From Conidiobolus incongruus B7586 (Eukaryota > Entomophthoromycota > Entomophthoromycetes > Entomophthorales > Conidiobolaceae), in the NCBI GenBank assembly GCA_000697335.1, contig JNEM01016251.1:1-11852 (forward strand): a DNA stretch of 11,852 nucleotides, read 5' to 3'. The notes below the pieces were generated by a model. The model was not told the origin of the DNA. It made no database searches and was given only the letters and a program-made list of their open reading frames with translations. The translations under genes and the position numbers were made by a program. Below, piece after piece: positions 1 to 8,465 of the stretch (within the stretch, counting starts at the first letter, position 1; each line of letters opens with the position of its first letter).

Positions 1-294
1 AAAAAATTATTTTATATTTGAAATTAAATATAAAAAAGTTTAATCAATACTAATATATATAATTAAAATTAATATTAAATATAAAAATAATTATATATAT
101 AATATTATTTAATTTTTGGTAAAAATTAAATTAATTTAATATATAGTAAAAATTGATATATATTCATATATTGAAAGTTTCTATTTAAAATAAAAATTAA
201 TTATAATTAAAAATATTTAAAATATATTTTAATATGAAAATAATCTAATAAAAGTTCTATTTGTGAATTTTAATTTAAATTATAAAAATAAATT
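1..294. other. AT-rich spacer upstream of decayed receptor copy 1
   Basis: This stretch is almost entirely A and T, with short homopolymer runs and AT/TA dinucleotide runs. No frame stays open for a useful length and I see no CpG. I find no gene, RNA or clear repeat. It probably holds the old promoter of the decayed receptor that follows, but nothing specific can be picked out against this composition. Confidence 0.6.
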
Positions 295-1610
295 ATTATT
301 TTAAAATTAGTTATAATAAATTTAGATTTTTAAAGAATAATTTTCATTTATTTCATATTGAATTTCATAAGTGTATAGGGCACATAATTTATTTAATATT
401 AAGATTATAATAAAAAAATCAACCAAAATAAAGTTAATTCTAACGCTGAGTATTTTGAAGATTATTACTGGGATTGAGTTATCGCTATGCTTAAATTTAA
501 ATTGATATTAGAGTATGAGGAGTTATTTTTAGAATCAATACAGTATTGGATTTTTTCTTTTATTTTATCTTTGAATATTGAAATTAAAGTTGATAAGCTT
601 GTATAATTGGTCTATTGAGGTATTGGATTGTTGTATATAAATTTGAAGAGATTGGTTTTTAAATTATCTTCTTAATAATATCCATATTTGTCCCCTGTCA
701 TTGCTGTGTTTCTATGTGAATTTTTTAATCATGATGCCAATCCTATTTCAACCTATCTATATTATTCTGCATTCCTCAAAATTGAAAAAGTATTATCAAG
801 AATATCTATCATATTTCTATTTTTTAAAATATTTCATACCGAAACACCACAATTATTACTTTGCAAATGGATGGACAGCAAACAAGCATATAATCACTAT
901 GAAACAAGACAACGTAACTAATCAAGGCCAAATATTATGGGGCAATGTTCTGAAACAACAAATCAAACTATTTATTCAATTGTTGTGTTTTATATTAAGT
1001 TTTATAAATAAAGATCGTAGTTAGAAAAGTACTCAAAATATGATTTAGTAAATTATTTATTAATCCTGCTCTTTAACGTATTGGGACTGTAGGTTTGAAA
1101 ACTTACTGTTGAGGCGTCGTAGCAGAATATCCAAAAGAAAAAACTTCTTCTCTATCTTTATCACTGTTGGGTTTAAATAATTGAATCAATGAATGATATG
1201 GGATTTGGATAAAATCTAATAAAGAAAATAAAGAGAACAAAGAGTATCCTTCAATTATAGACTGACAAAGTCAGCTTAAAATAGAAATAATATTGGTTTA
1301 GCTATCAAACTGGAAGAGATGATTAATTTTGAAATACAACACAATTAATAATAGTATTGATTTTACATAACGCAAAATTAATATTATCATATGTTAAAAG
1401 GATATTGATATGACCTGTTGATTATAGTTGATCACTTATCATCGATGCATTAGTTTTTGCATTCACATATATGACAATTACTATTAATCCAATTATTACA
1501 ATAATATAAGAACTTGAATAAAGAATTGAAATTAAAATTAGTCATATTTTGAATTAAATTGGAGAAAGTATTTGATTTAAAAAAGAATTTTTTTAAACAT
1601 TTTATAACTT
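295..1610 (+). pseudogene. Decayed GPCR-like receptor, copy 1, split by an insertion
   Basis: This is a broken relative of the intact receptor at 1737-2687, and the two align along almost their whole length. The N-terminal part resembles the intact gene around 314-332. From 404 a frame reads IIIKKSTKIK and then LSILKIITGIEL, matching the end of TM1 and TM2. At 532-603 it reads ESIQYWIFSF, matching the start of TM3 with the conserved Cys changed to Tyr. At 688-830 it reads through TM4, the second extracellular loop (HDANPIS, SAFLK) and TM5. After a frameshift near 820-835 it continues as NGWTANKHIITMKQDNVTNQ, then TM6. About 370 bp of unrelated DNA (about 997-1364) interrupts TM6. TM7 resumes at 1441 with IDALVFAF and keeps NPIIT at 1486-1500, then stops at 1507. 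Several stops and at least two or three frame changes make it non-functional. The start and end are estimated from the alignment. Without the insert its length (about 950 bp) equals that of the intact gene, so it was probably once a full receptor. Confidence 0.85.
997..1364 (-). other. Foreign insert in copy 1, possibly a gene fragment with one exon
   Basis: This segment has no counterpart in the other three receptor copies and breaks the TM6 region of copy 1. It is visibly less AT-rich than its surroundings. On the minus strand, 1261 down to 1107 is open for 51 codons and looks coding (IIEGYSLFSLF, FKPNSDKDREEVFSFGY, SATTPQ). It is bounded by splice-like signals. Just upstream is a gctgac branch-like box followed by tttgtcag; just downstream is gtaagt (1101-1106). 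A ctaac box lies further on near 1019-1023. I read it as an internal exon with parts of its two introns, moved at DNA level into the receptor. The ends show an imperfect direct repeat (993-1004 and 1355-1365), which could be a target duplication but is weak in such AT-rich DNA. I do not recognise the protein. It could also be a chance open frame or a decayed transposon part. Confidence 0.4.
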
Positions 1611-1736
1611 AATAAAATTTTTAAAACTAAGGAAATTATTGTTCAAACATATAAAATAAAAATTAATATAAAAAAAATAAAACTTTATTGTTGTGATAAT
1701 AAAAATCAAAATATTAGATTCAAAATTATTTTAATA

Positions 1737-2687
1737 ATGGTATTTTATATTAATAATTTAGATTTTATTAATTATACCTTTAATTCAATTAATTCTTTAC
1801 TCAGTATATTTATTATATTATTGAGTTTATTAATATTATTTATAATAATCAAAAAGTGCAATACTAAATTAACTGAAATCAGATTAGTGATAGTATTAAG
1901 TATTTTGGAACTAATAACTGGGTGTGAATTGTTTATATTCTCAATTTCAAAGTTGATTTTGGGTCATCAATGGCTAGATGTTGAAACAATACAATGCTGG
2001 ATATATTCTTTTATGATACACTGGATATTTCGAGTAGAAATTGCTCTAGTATGTATACTATCTGTATTGAGATATTTTATCATTTTTTACAAAATTCAAA
2101 AAGGATTTAAATTTTGGTTTTCTGTTTTGGTTATTTCTATATTTCCAAATTCTTTCGTGTTTTTATATGGGTTTATTAATAAGGATGCCAATCCCACTCC
2201 ATCATATATGTCTTGCTTTGCGTTTTTGAAACCAGGGCGCGTATCATCAATAATGTCGATTATCATTCCTTTTTTATATATCATTCCATGCTGGATAACC
2301 ACTTTTTGCTACTTTGCCATTGGGTGGAAAGCGAACAAGCATCTGAACTTTATGAAACAGGAAGCAGTTAATAATGGAGATGAAATATCATTTAATAATA
2401 TTAGAAAGCAGAAATTGAAGCTGATTATCCAATTAGTAATGGTGTTTATACTATACAATGTAAATTTCATGTTATCATATATTACATGGATATTGAAATA
2501 TGCTATTGAATATAATCGAACACCTTTCATCGATGCACTTATTTTTGAATTTGTAATATTGACTATTGCGATTAATCCAATAATAACCATTACATTTCAA
2601 CCTGAATTGAATAGTGAATTCATATTAGTATTAGTGAAATATCAAGCTAAATTTAAGAAATTTTTTCACAGAATATTTAATTATTAA
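1737..2687 (+). CDS. Rhodopsin-like (class A-type) seven-helix receptor, intact
   Basis: A single-exon gene for a 316-residue protein with seven hydrophobic spans at about 20-38, 48-73, 88-118, 126-147, 171-196, 227-253 and 264-287. Class A landmarks fall at the right spacing. Cys87 lies exactly 25 residues before Arg112, as 3.25 does before 3.50. Trp127 and Pro137 fit 4.50 and 4.60; Pro184 and Tyr192 fit 5.50 and 5.58. Asn280-Pro281 fits the TM7 motif, here NPIIT. Cys160 in the second extracellular loop could pair with Cys87. Departures are LRY instead of DRY (111-113), no proline kink motif in TM6, and Thr in place of the NPxxY Tyr. The short outside N-terminus has one glycosylation sequon at Asn12. 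The tail after TM7 is short and basic (KYQAKFKKFFHR) and could form helix 8. The likely role is sensing an unknown ligand at the plasma membrane; G-protein coupling is inferred only. ATG 1737 is the first in-frame start. Three decayed relatives lie in the window in the same direction. Confidence 0.85.
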   Translation: MVFYINNLDFINYTFNSINSLLSIFIILLSLLILFIIIKKCNTKLTEIRLVIVLSILELITGCELFIFSISKLILGHQWLDVETIQCWIYSFMIHWIFRVEIALVCILSVLRYFIIFYKIQKGFKFWFSVLVISIFPNSFVFLYGFINKDANPTPSYMSCFAFLKPGRVSSIMSIIIPFLYIIPCWITTFCYFAIGWKANKHLNFMKQEAVNNGDEISFNNIRKQKLKLIIQLVMVFILYNVNFMLSYITWILKYAIEYNRTPFIDALIFEFVILTIAINPIITITFQPELNSEFILVLVKYQAKFKKFFHRIFNY

Positions 2688-2778
2688 TAAATTATAGTGT
2701 AATGATAAATATGTTTTTTAATTCTTTATAAAATATCAGTAACTATGCTTAATGAATTGTAATTTGTTTATAAATAAA
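2686..2778 (+). terminator. Possible polyadenylation region of the receptor gene
   Basis: AATAAA occurs overlapping the stop codon at 2686-2691 and again at 2773-2778, about 85 bases past the stop. The second is the better candidate by position. In DNA this rich in A and T the hexamer is expected often by chance, so support is weak. Confidence 0.25.
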
Positions 2779-3715
2779 CTTATCTAAAACTATTTTATTC
2801 AATATTATATAAGTTGAAAACAATAAAATATTTAAATATGATTAAAGGTAACCTAATAAAATATAAATATTATAAAATTTAATTAAAATTAATATTTAAA
2901 TGAATATTATATTATAATTTTAATATTGGTATTATTTTGACTTGGTAAAAATTTATAATAAATTTTTAATTCAATATTATAACCTATCAATTTCAATTAT
3001 AATTGCATTCTTTAAGTTAATTGAAAATTTATATAAAATTAATTTATGATTTAGATTATATATTCAAAAAAGCTGATATGTTTCAAGTTTTATTTGATTA
3101 AAGTTATAAATTAAAATTTTATTGAAAATTTTTATTTAAAGTTATAAAATAATATATCTTTTTTTATAATAGAAAAATTAAATAAAGTATTTATTAAACC
3201 TATATTAAATATTTTTAGAATTTTAAAAATATTTAGTATAAATTTTTATATTTTATCGAATTTTATACTTATTTAATATTATCTATAATAATTAACTATA
3301 TAATATAATTATATATATATATTAAATAGATTTTATGTTATATATAAAACCTAATAAACATTTATTATAGTATAATATAATTAATTATTTTCTTTTTCTA
3401 AATAGGGATCAAATATTATTCTAATTATTATTAAAATATGTTATTTGGTCATTTAAAGTATTATTTAATTTGTTATATTTCATAAAATTTTATTAAATTT
3501 TTATTCTAGTTAATTATTGGTTATTTTATTTTTTTCATAAAATAAATAATATTATAGTATATTATTTAGGGATATTAATACAAAATTTTAGTTATAAATT
3601 AGAACAATGTTTTAAACCAAATACATTATTTACTTACTTTTTTTATTCATTTTAAATCAAATATCATAAAAAAATAACCATTAAAATTATGATAATTAAT
3701 ATAATTAATATAAAT
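2688..3715. other. AT-rich spacer between intact receptor and copy 3
   Basis: About 1 kb of nearly pure A/T sequence between two receptor copies. No frame shows receptor-like or other protein-like sequence, and I see no RNA gene. A block around 2865-2960 loosely resembles one around 60-130 (both contain ttaattaaaattaat-type runs followed by ttggta), which could be a trace of duplicated flanks but may be compositional. The promoter of the decayed copy 3 would lie at the right end. Confidence 0.55.
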
Positions 3716-4690
3716 ATGGTTTATTAAATTAATATAATTTTAGATAAAAATAAATTTCTATATTTGAAAAATAAAATTTCTCAATATAATTTTTAATTTT
3801 ATCTCAATTTTATTTTGTATTTTTATTATGCTTTTGTTAATTACTCTGATTATATGAATATTAGTTAAAAATTTAATAATAAAGTGGGTGAAATTTTTTT
3901 TGATTATATTTGAGTATTCTTGAATTATTTATGTGAATTGAGCTATTTGTCATTTAATCTATGAAATTAACTTTCAGTCATCGATGATTGAGTAGAGAGA
4001 CTATAAAATATTGAATCTATTTATTGATTATTCCATGGGATGGTCGTATTTATATTATTATAGTTAATATAATGGCTTTATTAAGTTATTTCATTGTGAA
4101 TTATAAGATTTAAGAGGGTACTATTTTTTGATCGCTATTTTGCGTTTAGCAATAATTTCAATACATTAGTGCTTTTATTCAGGTTTAATAATTATGATTT
4201 CAATCTTCCAACTGATATATATTGCACAGTATATGTCAAACCAGGCCCTATGTGATCAATAGTTGTCATTATAGGTGTTTCTTCTTTCTGATTCTATGCT
4301 GGATAACTATATTTCGATAATTTTCAATTGAATGGACAATGAAACAACATCTGAATATAATGAAACGAGATGCTATCAACAATCAGGATGAGTTCTTAAT
4401 AAGTAAAATTATGTAACAAACATTTGAGCTATTTGTCCAACAGATAATAATATGTATTCTGTAAAATGGGATTTTTATGGTATACTAGTTTGATATTGAG
4501 GTAAGTAATTGGGTGTAAATGACTACATTTTGTTGATGTATTGGTCATTTGATAAGTATTTATTACAATAGCAGTTTATCCAATTGTCACAATTACATTT
4601 CAGCCTCAAATCAATATAAAATTGCTACTACTATTGGCAAATTTTCGAGTTACATTGAAGAAAAGTACTAATAAAACTATTCATTATTAA
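3716..4690 (+). pseudogene. Decayed GPCR-like receptor, copy 3, full length
   Basis: A degenerate receptor whose ends still match the intact gene. ATG at 3716 is followed by sequence resembling the first 40 bases of the intact copy, and the end reads KKSTNKTIHY before TAA at 4688-4690, like the intact FKKFFHRIFNY end. Recognisable blocks include TM2 near 3930 and the extracellular loop 2 piece TDIYCTVYVKPGP, with its Cys at 4223-4225. MKQHLNIMKRDAINNQDE starts at 4339 in loop 3. TM7 carries YPIVT at 4577-4591, so the motif Asn has become Tyr, followed by ITFQPQI. Many in-frame stops and several frame switches lie between these blocks. It appears more diverged than copy 1, especially in TM3 and TM4. 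At about 975 bp it is close to the 951 bp of the intact gene, so decay was by small changes, not large deletion. Confidence 0.8.
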
Positions 4691-5090
4691 TGAATAATCA
4701 TGATCAATAAAGTTTTAGTATTTTAGCTAATATCTGTTTAATTTATAGGATACAAAACATCGATATTAAAGTGATATAATAATACATTAGATCTTGTACA
4801 TCATTTTTATTCGTCAAATTTTATAACAAAATAAAAACGAATTTATCATCAATTTGGTCTAATCATTAATTAATTTTAATGTTTTAATTATATTTTATAA
4901 TTTTACTTGGATTATAATATTTATTTCGTTTTATCTTATTAAAAAACTAATATAAAAAGGTTTTAATTATATTCAAATTACTAAATATTTCTTATATCCC
5001 ATAAAAAAAATCAATGGGTATAAATTATAAATTCCATTCCAATCTTAGTCTTAAAAATTTAATTAAAATTAATTTTAATAAAATTAAAAT
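4691..5090 (+). promoter_or_regulatory. Upstream region of the CWC15 gene
   Basis: A 400-base AT-rich gap that must hold the CWC15 promoter. A TATAAA lies at 5019-5024, about 67 bases before the ATG, and a small CCCAT/ATGGG inverted pair flanks an A-rich loop at 4998-5018. The ATG at 5091 has A at -3, a favourable context. None of these can be shown to be functional from composition this biased. Confidence 0.25.
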
Positions 5091-5774
5091 ATGACTACCG
5101 CAGCTCGTCCAACCTTTGACCCAGCAAGAGGAAAAGATAATAAAAATCCAACTTTACAGCATTCCGCTAGAGATTTAGCTTCCGAAACCAAATTAAAATT
5201 TCGTCAACCTGGTCAAACTACTCAAGATGAAGTTGGTCAATTAGACTTAAAAGAGCAACTATTACAAGCTGAAAGAGCTCATTTCCAAAAGAAACAAGCT
5301 TCTGAGCAGAAGCAAGCTGCTTATGAACAACGACTCACCAGTGAAGATTTGAAGCGCTTAGAGGATGCAGTTGACGAAGATGCAGATGAATCTGACTCAG
5401 ATTCTTTACCAGATTCTGACGAAGATAATAGTGGTTCAGATTCTGATTTAAATGACAGTGATGACGATGATGAAAATGCTGAATTAATGCGCGAATTAGA
5501 AAAGATTCGTCAAGAGAGAGCAATTGAAAAAGAGCGTCAAGAACTCGAGAAATTGGAAAAAGAGAAACAAGATAATGAAGAGAGAGCACTATTGGGTAAC
5601 CCACTTTTATTCAACGCTGAAAAGAAAAACTTTAGTGTTAAGAGGCGATGGGATGAGGATGTAATTTTTAAGAATCAAGCAAGAGGCACCGAAGATAAGA
5701 AACCTAAGAGATTTATTAACGACATTTTAAGATCTGATTTTCACAGAAAGTTTATGAGCAAATATATTCAGTGA
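5091..5774 (+). CDS. CWC15: Spliceosome-associated protein CWC15 (Cwf15/AD-002 family)
   Basis: A complete, intronless gene for a 227-residue protein. CWC15 is a nuclear component of the Prp19-associated (NTC-related) part of the spliceosome, present in active splicing complexes. The match is clear at both ends. The N-terminus MTTAARPTFDPARG (1-14) is the family signature, followed by SARDLASETKLKFRQ (25-39). The middle (91-129) is a run of Asp, Glu and Ser, and 130-165 is a charged coiled-coil-like helix (ELMRELEKIRQERA). Then come GNPLL (169-173), VKRRWDEDVIFKNQ (183-196) and RFINDILRSDFHRKFM (207-222), all hallmark C-terminal blocks. The length is close to human CWC15. The start is fixed by the conserved N-terminus and the gene ends in TGA, so TGA is read as stop here. 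Codon use and GC are visibly higher than in its surroundings, as expected for a conserved housekeeping gene. It sits between decayed receptor copies with no evident functional link to them. Confidence 0.97.
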   Translation: MTTAARPTFDPARGKDNKNPTLQHSARDLASETKLKFRQPGQTTQDEVGQLDLKEQLLQAERAHFQKKQASEQKQAAYEQRLTSEDLKRLEDAVDEDADESDSDSLPDSDEDNSGSDSDLNDSDDDDENAELMRELEKIRQERAIEKERQELEKLEKEKQDNEERALLGNPLLFNAEKKNFSVKRRWDEDVIFKNQARGTEDKKPKRFINDILRSDFHRKFMSKYIQ

Positions 5775-5851
5775 TCGATCATTTCTTTGTATTATTATCA
5801 CATACACACATTCTCTTATCCAATTGTATTTCTTATCTCTTATAAAATACT

Positions 5852-5878
5852 AATAAACCAGTCCTTTAATTTTTTTTT
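5852..5878 (+). terminator. Possible polyadenylation signal of CWC15
   Basis: AATAAA at 5852-5857, about 78 bases past the TGA, is followed by a T-rich run near 5868-5878. Position and order suit a eukaryotic cleavage and polyadenylation site, but the hexamer is common in this DNA. Confidence 0.35.
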
Positions 5879-7418
5879 GAATATTTGCATATATCCCTAA
5901 TTTTATTTTTAATTACTTTTAAAAATACTATTATGATTTTAATAAATCGAATTTTAAACAATTTAAATTATCATACTGATAAAAAAATCATTATTTATAT
6001 TTAAATATTAATAATTATTAAAAATATTTATAATTTTTTAATTTTATTATTGTTTATTAATGATTTTTTTACCTAGAATAAATGTTTTTATTCTATTTTA
6101 TAATTATTTATTTTTTTTATAATTAAATAATTTTTAATAAAATAAATATAACTTTTTTAAATATTTTTAAAATAATGAAATTAATTAATTATTATTTATT
6201 TATATATTTGTTATTTTAGTAGATTTTTTTATTAATTCAAATTATAATAATAGTTTGCTGTAAATTCAGTATAGTGTGAATGAAAACTGTAATTAATATT
6301 ATTATAATCAAATCAATATTTCAGAGAGTTTATTCAATATTTGAATATATTAGTTAATATAATATGTAATATTAATATATTTTGTAGTATCAATAGTAAA
6401 ATTTATAATATTTAAAGTAATGATTAATAATAATCAAAAAAAAAATATTAAAAGCAAAAAAGAACCATATATTTACTAATCAAATCAATTTTATTGATAT
6501 AACTCCATTAGTTTTAACAATATAAATAATTTGTTTAATGAAATATAAGGGATAGAGTTATATATGGAATTTAAAAACTAGTTTTTTAATATAAATCTAT
6601 ATTTTATAAAGTTTAAATGATATATATTAATATTTTGAATTTTTTTTGATTATTAATTAATAGTAAAAACTATGTGATATATATTTACAATATTTCAATA
6701 ATAAATCAATCTATATATTATAAATAATTATAATTCATATTATAAACAAATTTTAAAAAATAATATTAATTCAAAAGTAAATATGTAGTAAATATTTATT
6801 ATTCTTATTATTATTATTAAGTAATAATATAATATTATTAAACCTTTTTTATATTATATCGGATTAAATTAGAAAAAATATTATTATAACTATTATTTTA
6901 TAATATAATTTTTATAATTTTTTCATTTATTTAATTTATATGAAAATTTAAATTAATATTGTAAATATAATAATAGTAATAAATATTACAATTAAATTTT
7001 TGCAATCTTTGAAATTATAATATGTTTCATTAATAATTATTATAAAAAATATAATAACGGGTTTATTTTCAATATCTTTTTAATTAAATTGAACTTATGA
7101 AGATTTTTAGTGATTTTTTAAATATATATTTAAATATAGGCTGAATATATTATTGTCAATTAATAAATAAAAATTTAAAAATTTATTATAAAATAATTAA
7201 AGGTGATAATTTTATTGATTTTTATAAAATCTATAATATATATTATCATTATTAATATTTCACATTATAATTTGGATAATTTATATATAACTAATATAAA
7301 CATATTACAATTCAATTTAAATAAAAAGCATATTCTGCAATATATTTTAATATCTTGTCTATTACTGTATTTATCAATATATATTAAGAAATAAATTGGA
7401 TTAATAATAAACAGATAT
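5879..7418. other. AT-rich spacer between CWC15 and copy 4
   Basis: About 1.5 kb of AT-dominated sequence with many homopolymer runs. A 63-codon open frame at 7203-7394 is mostly Ile, Leu, Tyr, Asn and Lys, as random AT-rich DNA would give, and is not supported as a gene. I find no RNA gene, repeat array or receptor block that can be defended here. Confidence 0.55.
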
Positions 7419-8390
7419 ATGAACTTTTTATATTATATATCAATCCTAATAATAATTTAATTTTTTTCTGGATAATATTTTATGAAATAGTTATTTAATT
7501 ATTTAGTGAAATATTAAAAGAAATATAACTTATATTCAAGTCTATTAATTATTAAAACAATAGTGAAAAAAATATAATAAAGAATTTAATGAAATTCATT
7601 TAATTTTATTATCTATTTTTGAATTAGTAATGAGGATTGTGCTATTAATAATCTCTTTCTTAAAGCTAACTTTTGATTATGAATAACTAGGTCTAAGAAC
7701 TACAAAATGTTGGAATCATTCTTTTATTTTTCCATAGAGTATCCGTATTAAATTATCCACATTTTTTATTATCGAAATTTCAAGTTATTTGATTATACAA
7801 TATTATTATATCGGAAAGAGTTTTACATTCTGGATTCTTATTTTATCAGTAATTATATCTTCTAATTCAGTAATTTTTTACATGGCTTTATTAATTATGA
7901 TTTCAATCATACTTCATCCGCTATTTATTTTACTCACCATATATGAGCCAAGGTTTAATGTCATCAATAATGTCGACTACATCTCCCCACATATATATTA
8001 TATCTTGATGGATAACCATGCTTTGCTATTTCGCAACTGACTAAAAGACACAGAACAGATTAATATCACAAAACAAGTAGTTAACAATGGTGATAGAAGT
8101 TTATTCTATAATATTAAAAAATGAAAAAGTGAATTTAATTATTCAATGGACGTTGACGTTTATTTTATAGAACGTGAAACTTATATCATTATACATTACC
8201 TGAATACTGTAATAGGCGATTGAATATACACGATTACCTTTTGTAGATGCCATGGCTTCTTTTATTATTTATATAACGTATTCATTTCAACTTCAAGTCA
8301 GTTTTTCAAAATATGTTTACCTAATGAAAATATAATTTATCATGTAAATTATATTTAAGAAACAATTAATTTTTTTATTCAATTAATATC
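7419..8390 (+). pseudogene. Decayed GPCR-like receptor, copy 4
   Basis: Another broken relative of the intact receptor. TM1 sequence ends near 7570. At 7588 a frame reads NEIHLILLSIFELV, matching TEIRLVIVLSILELI of TM2. TM3 begins with KCWNHSF, the conserved Cys being at 7708-7710. TM4 reads FTFWILILSVIISSNSVIF within the open stretch 7789-8040. Across TM5 the bases match closely (a shared gtcatcaataatgtcga, then WITMLCYFAT) but in a different frame. Loop 3 reads ITKQVVNNGD. TM7 begins LPFVDAMASFIIYIT and then jumps to SFQLQ, so about eight codons including the NPxxT motif are missing. A degenerate KK-rich tail ends near 8390. There are several stops and at least three frame changes. The start at 7419 (an ATG at the expected distance) and the end are estimates. 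DNA-level identity in TM5 suggests it split from the intact gene fairly recently. Confidence 0.8.
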
Positions 8391-8465
8391 GTGAATGTTA
8401 CAATAATGAACCAATTATCCTAGTTGAATTATCTACAATCGATTTTAATATACATTCTTTCATTA

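Noticed and set aside
688-1024. Two overlapping short open frames taken as separate small genes
   Set aside because: Each matches a neighbouring part of the intact receptor (TM4-TM5, then loop 3-TM6), so they are two frames of one broken gene.
2096-2590. Minus-strand open frames opposite the intact receptor
   Set aside because: They are shadows of the real plus-strand gene, which has a clear seven-helix pattern and class A landmarks.
4998-5018. CCCAT/ATGGG stem before CWC15 as a regulatory hairpin
   Set aside because: A 5-bp stem with an 11-base loop is too weak to call, although it stands out for its G and C bases.
5335-5604. Minus-strand 89-codon frame opposite CWC15
   Set aside because: It is the complement of the acidic and coiled-coil region of CWC15, whose His/Leu-rich reading is an artefact of GAT/GAA codons.
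7203-7394. 63-codon open frame, with an end (IYIKK) resembling the TM1 end of the receptor
   Set aside because: Copy 4 has its own TM1 match near 7510-7570, and the frame uses only AT-rich codons as chance would give. Similarity to TM1 is mostly Ile/Leu/Lys.
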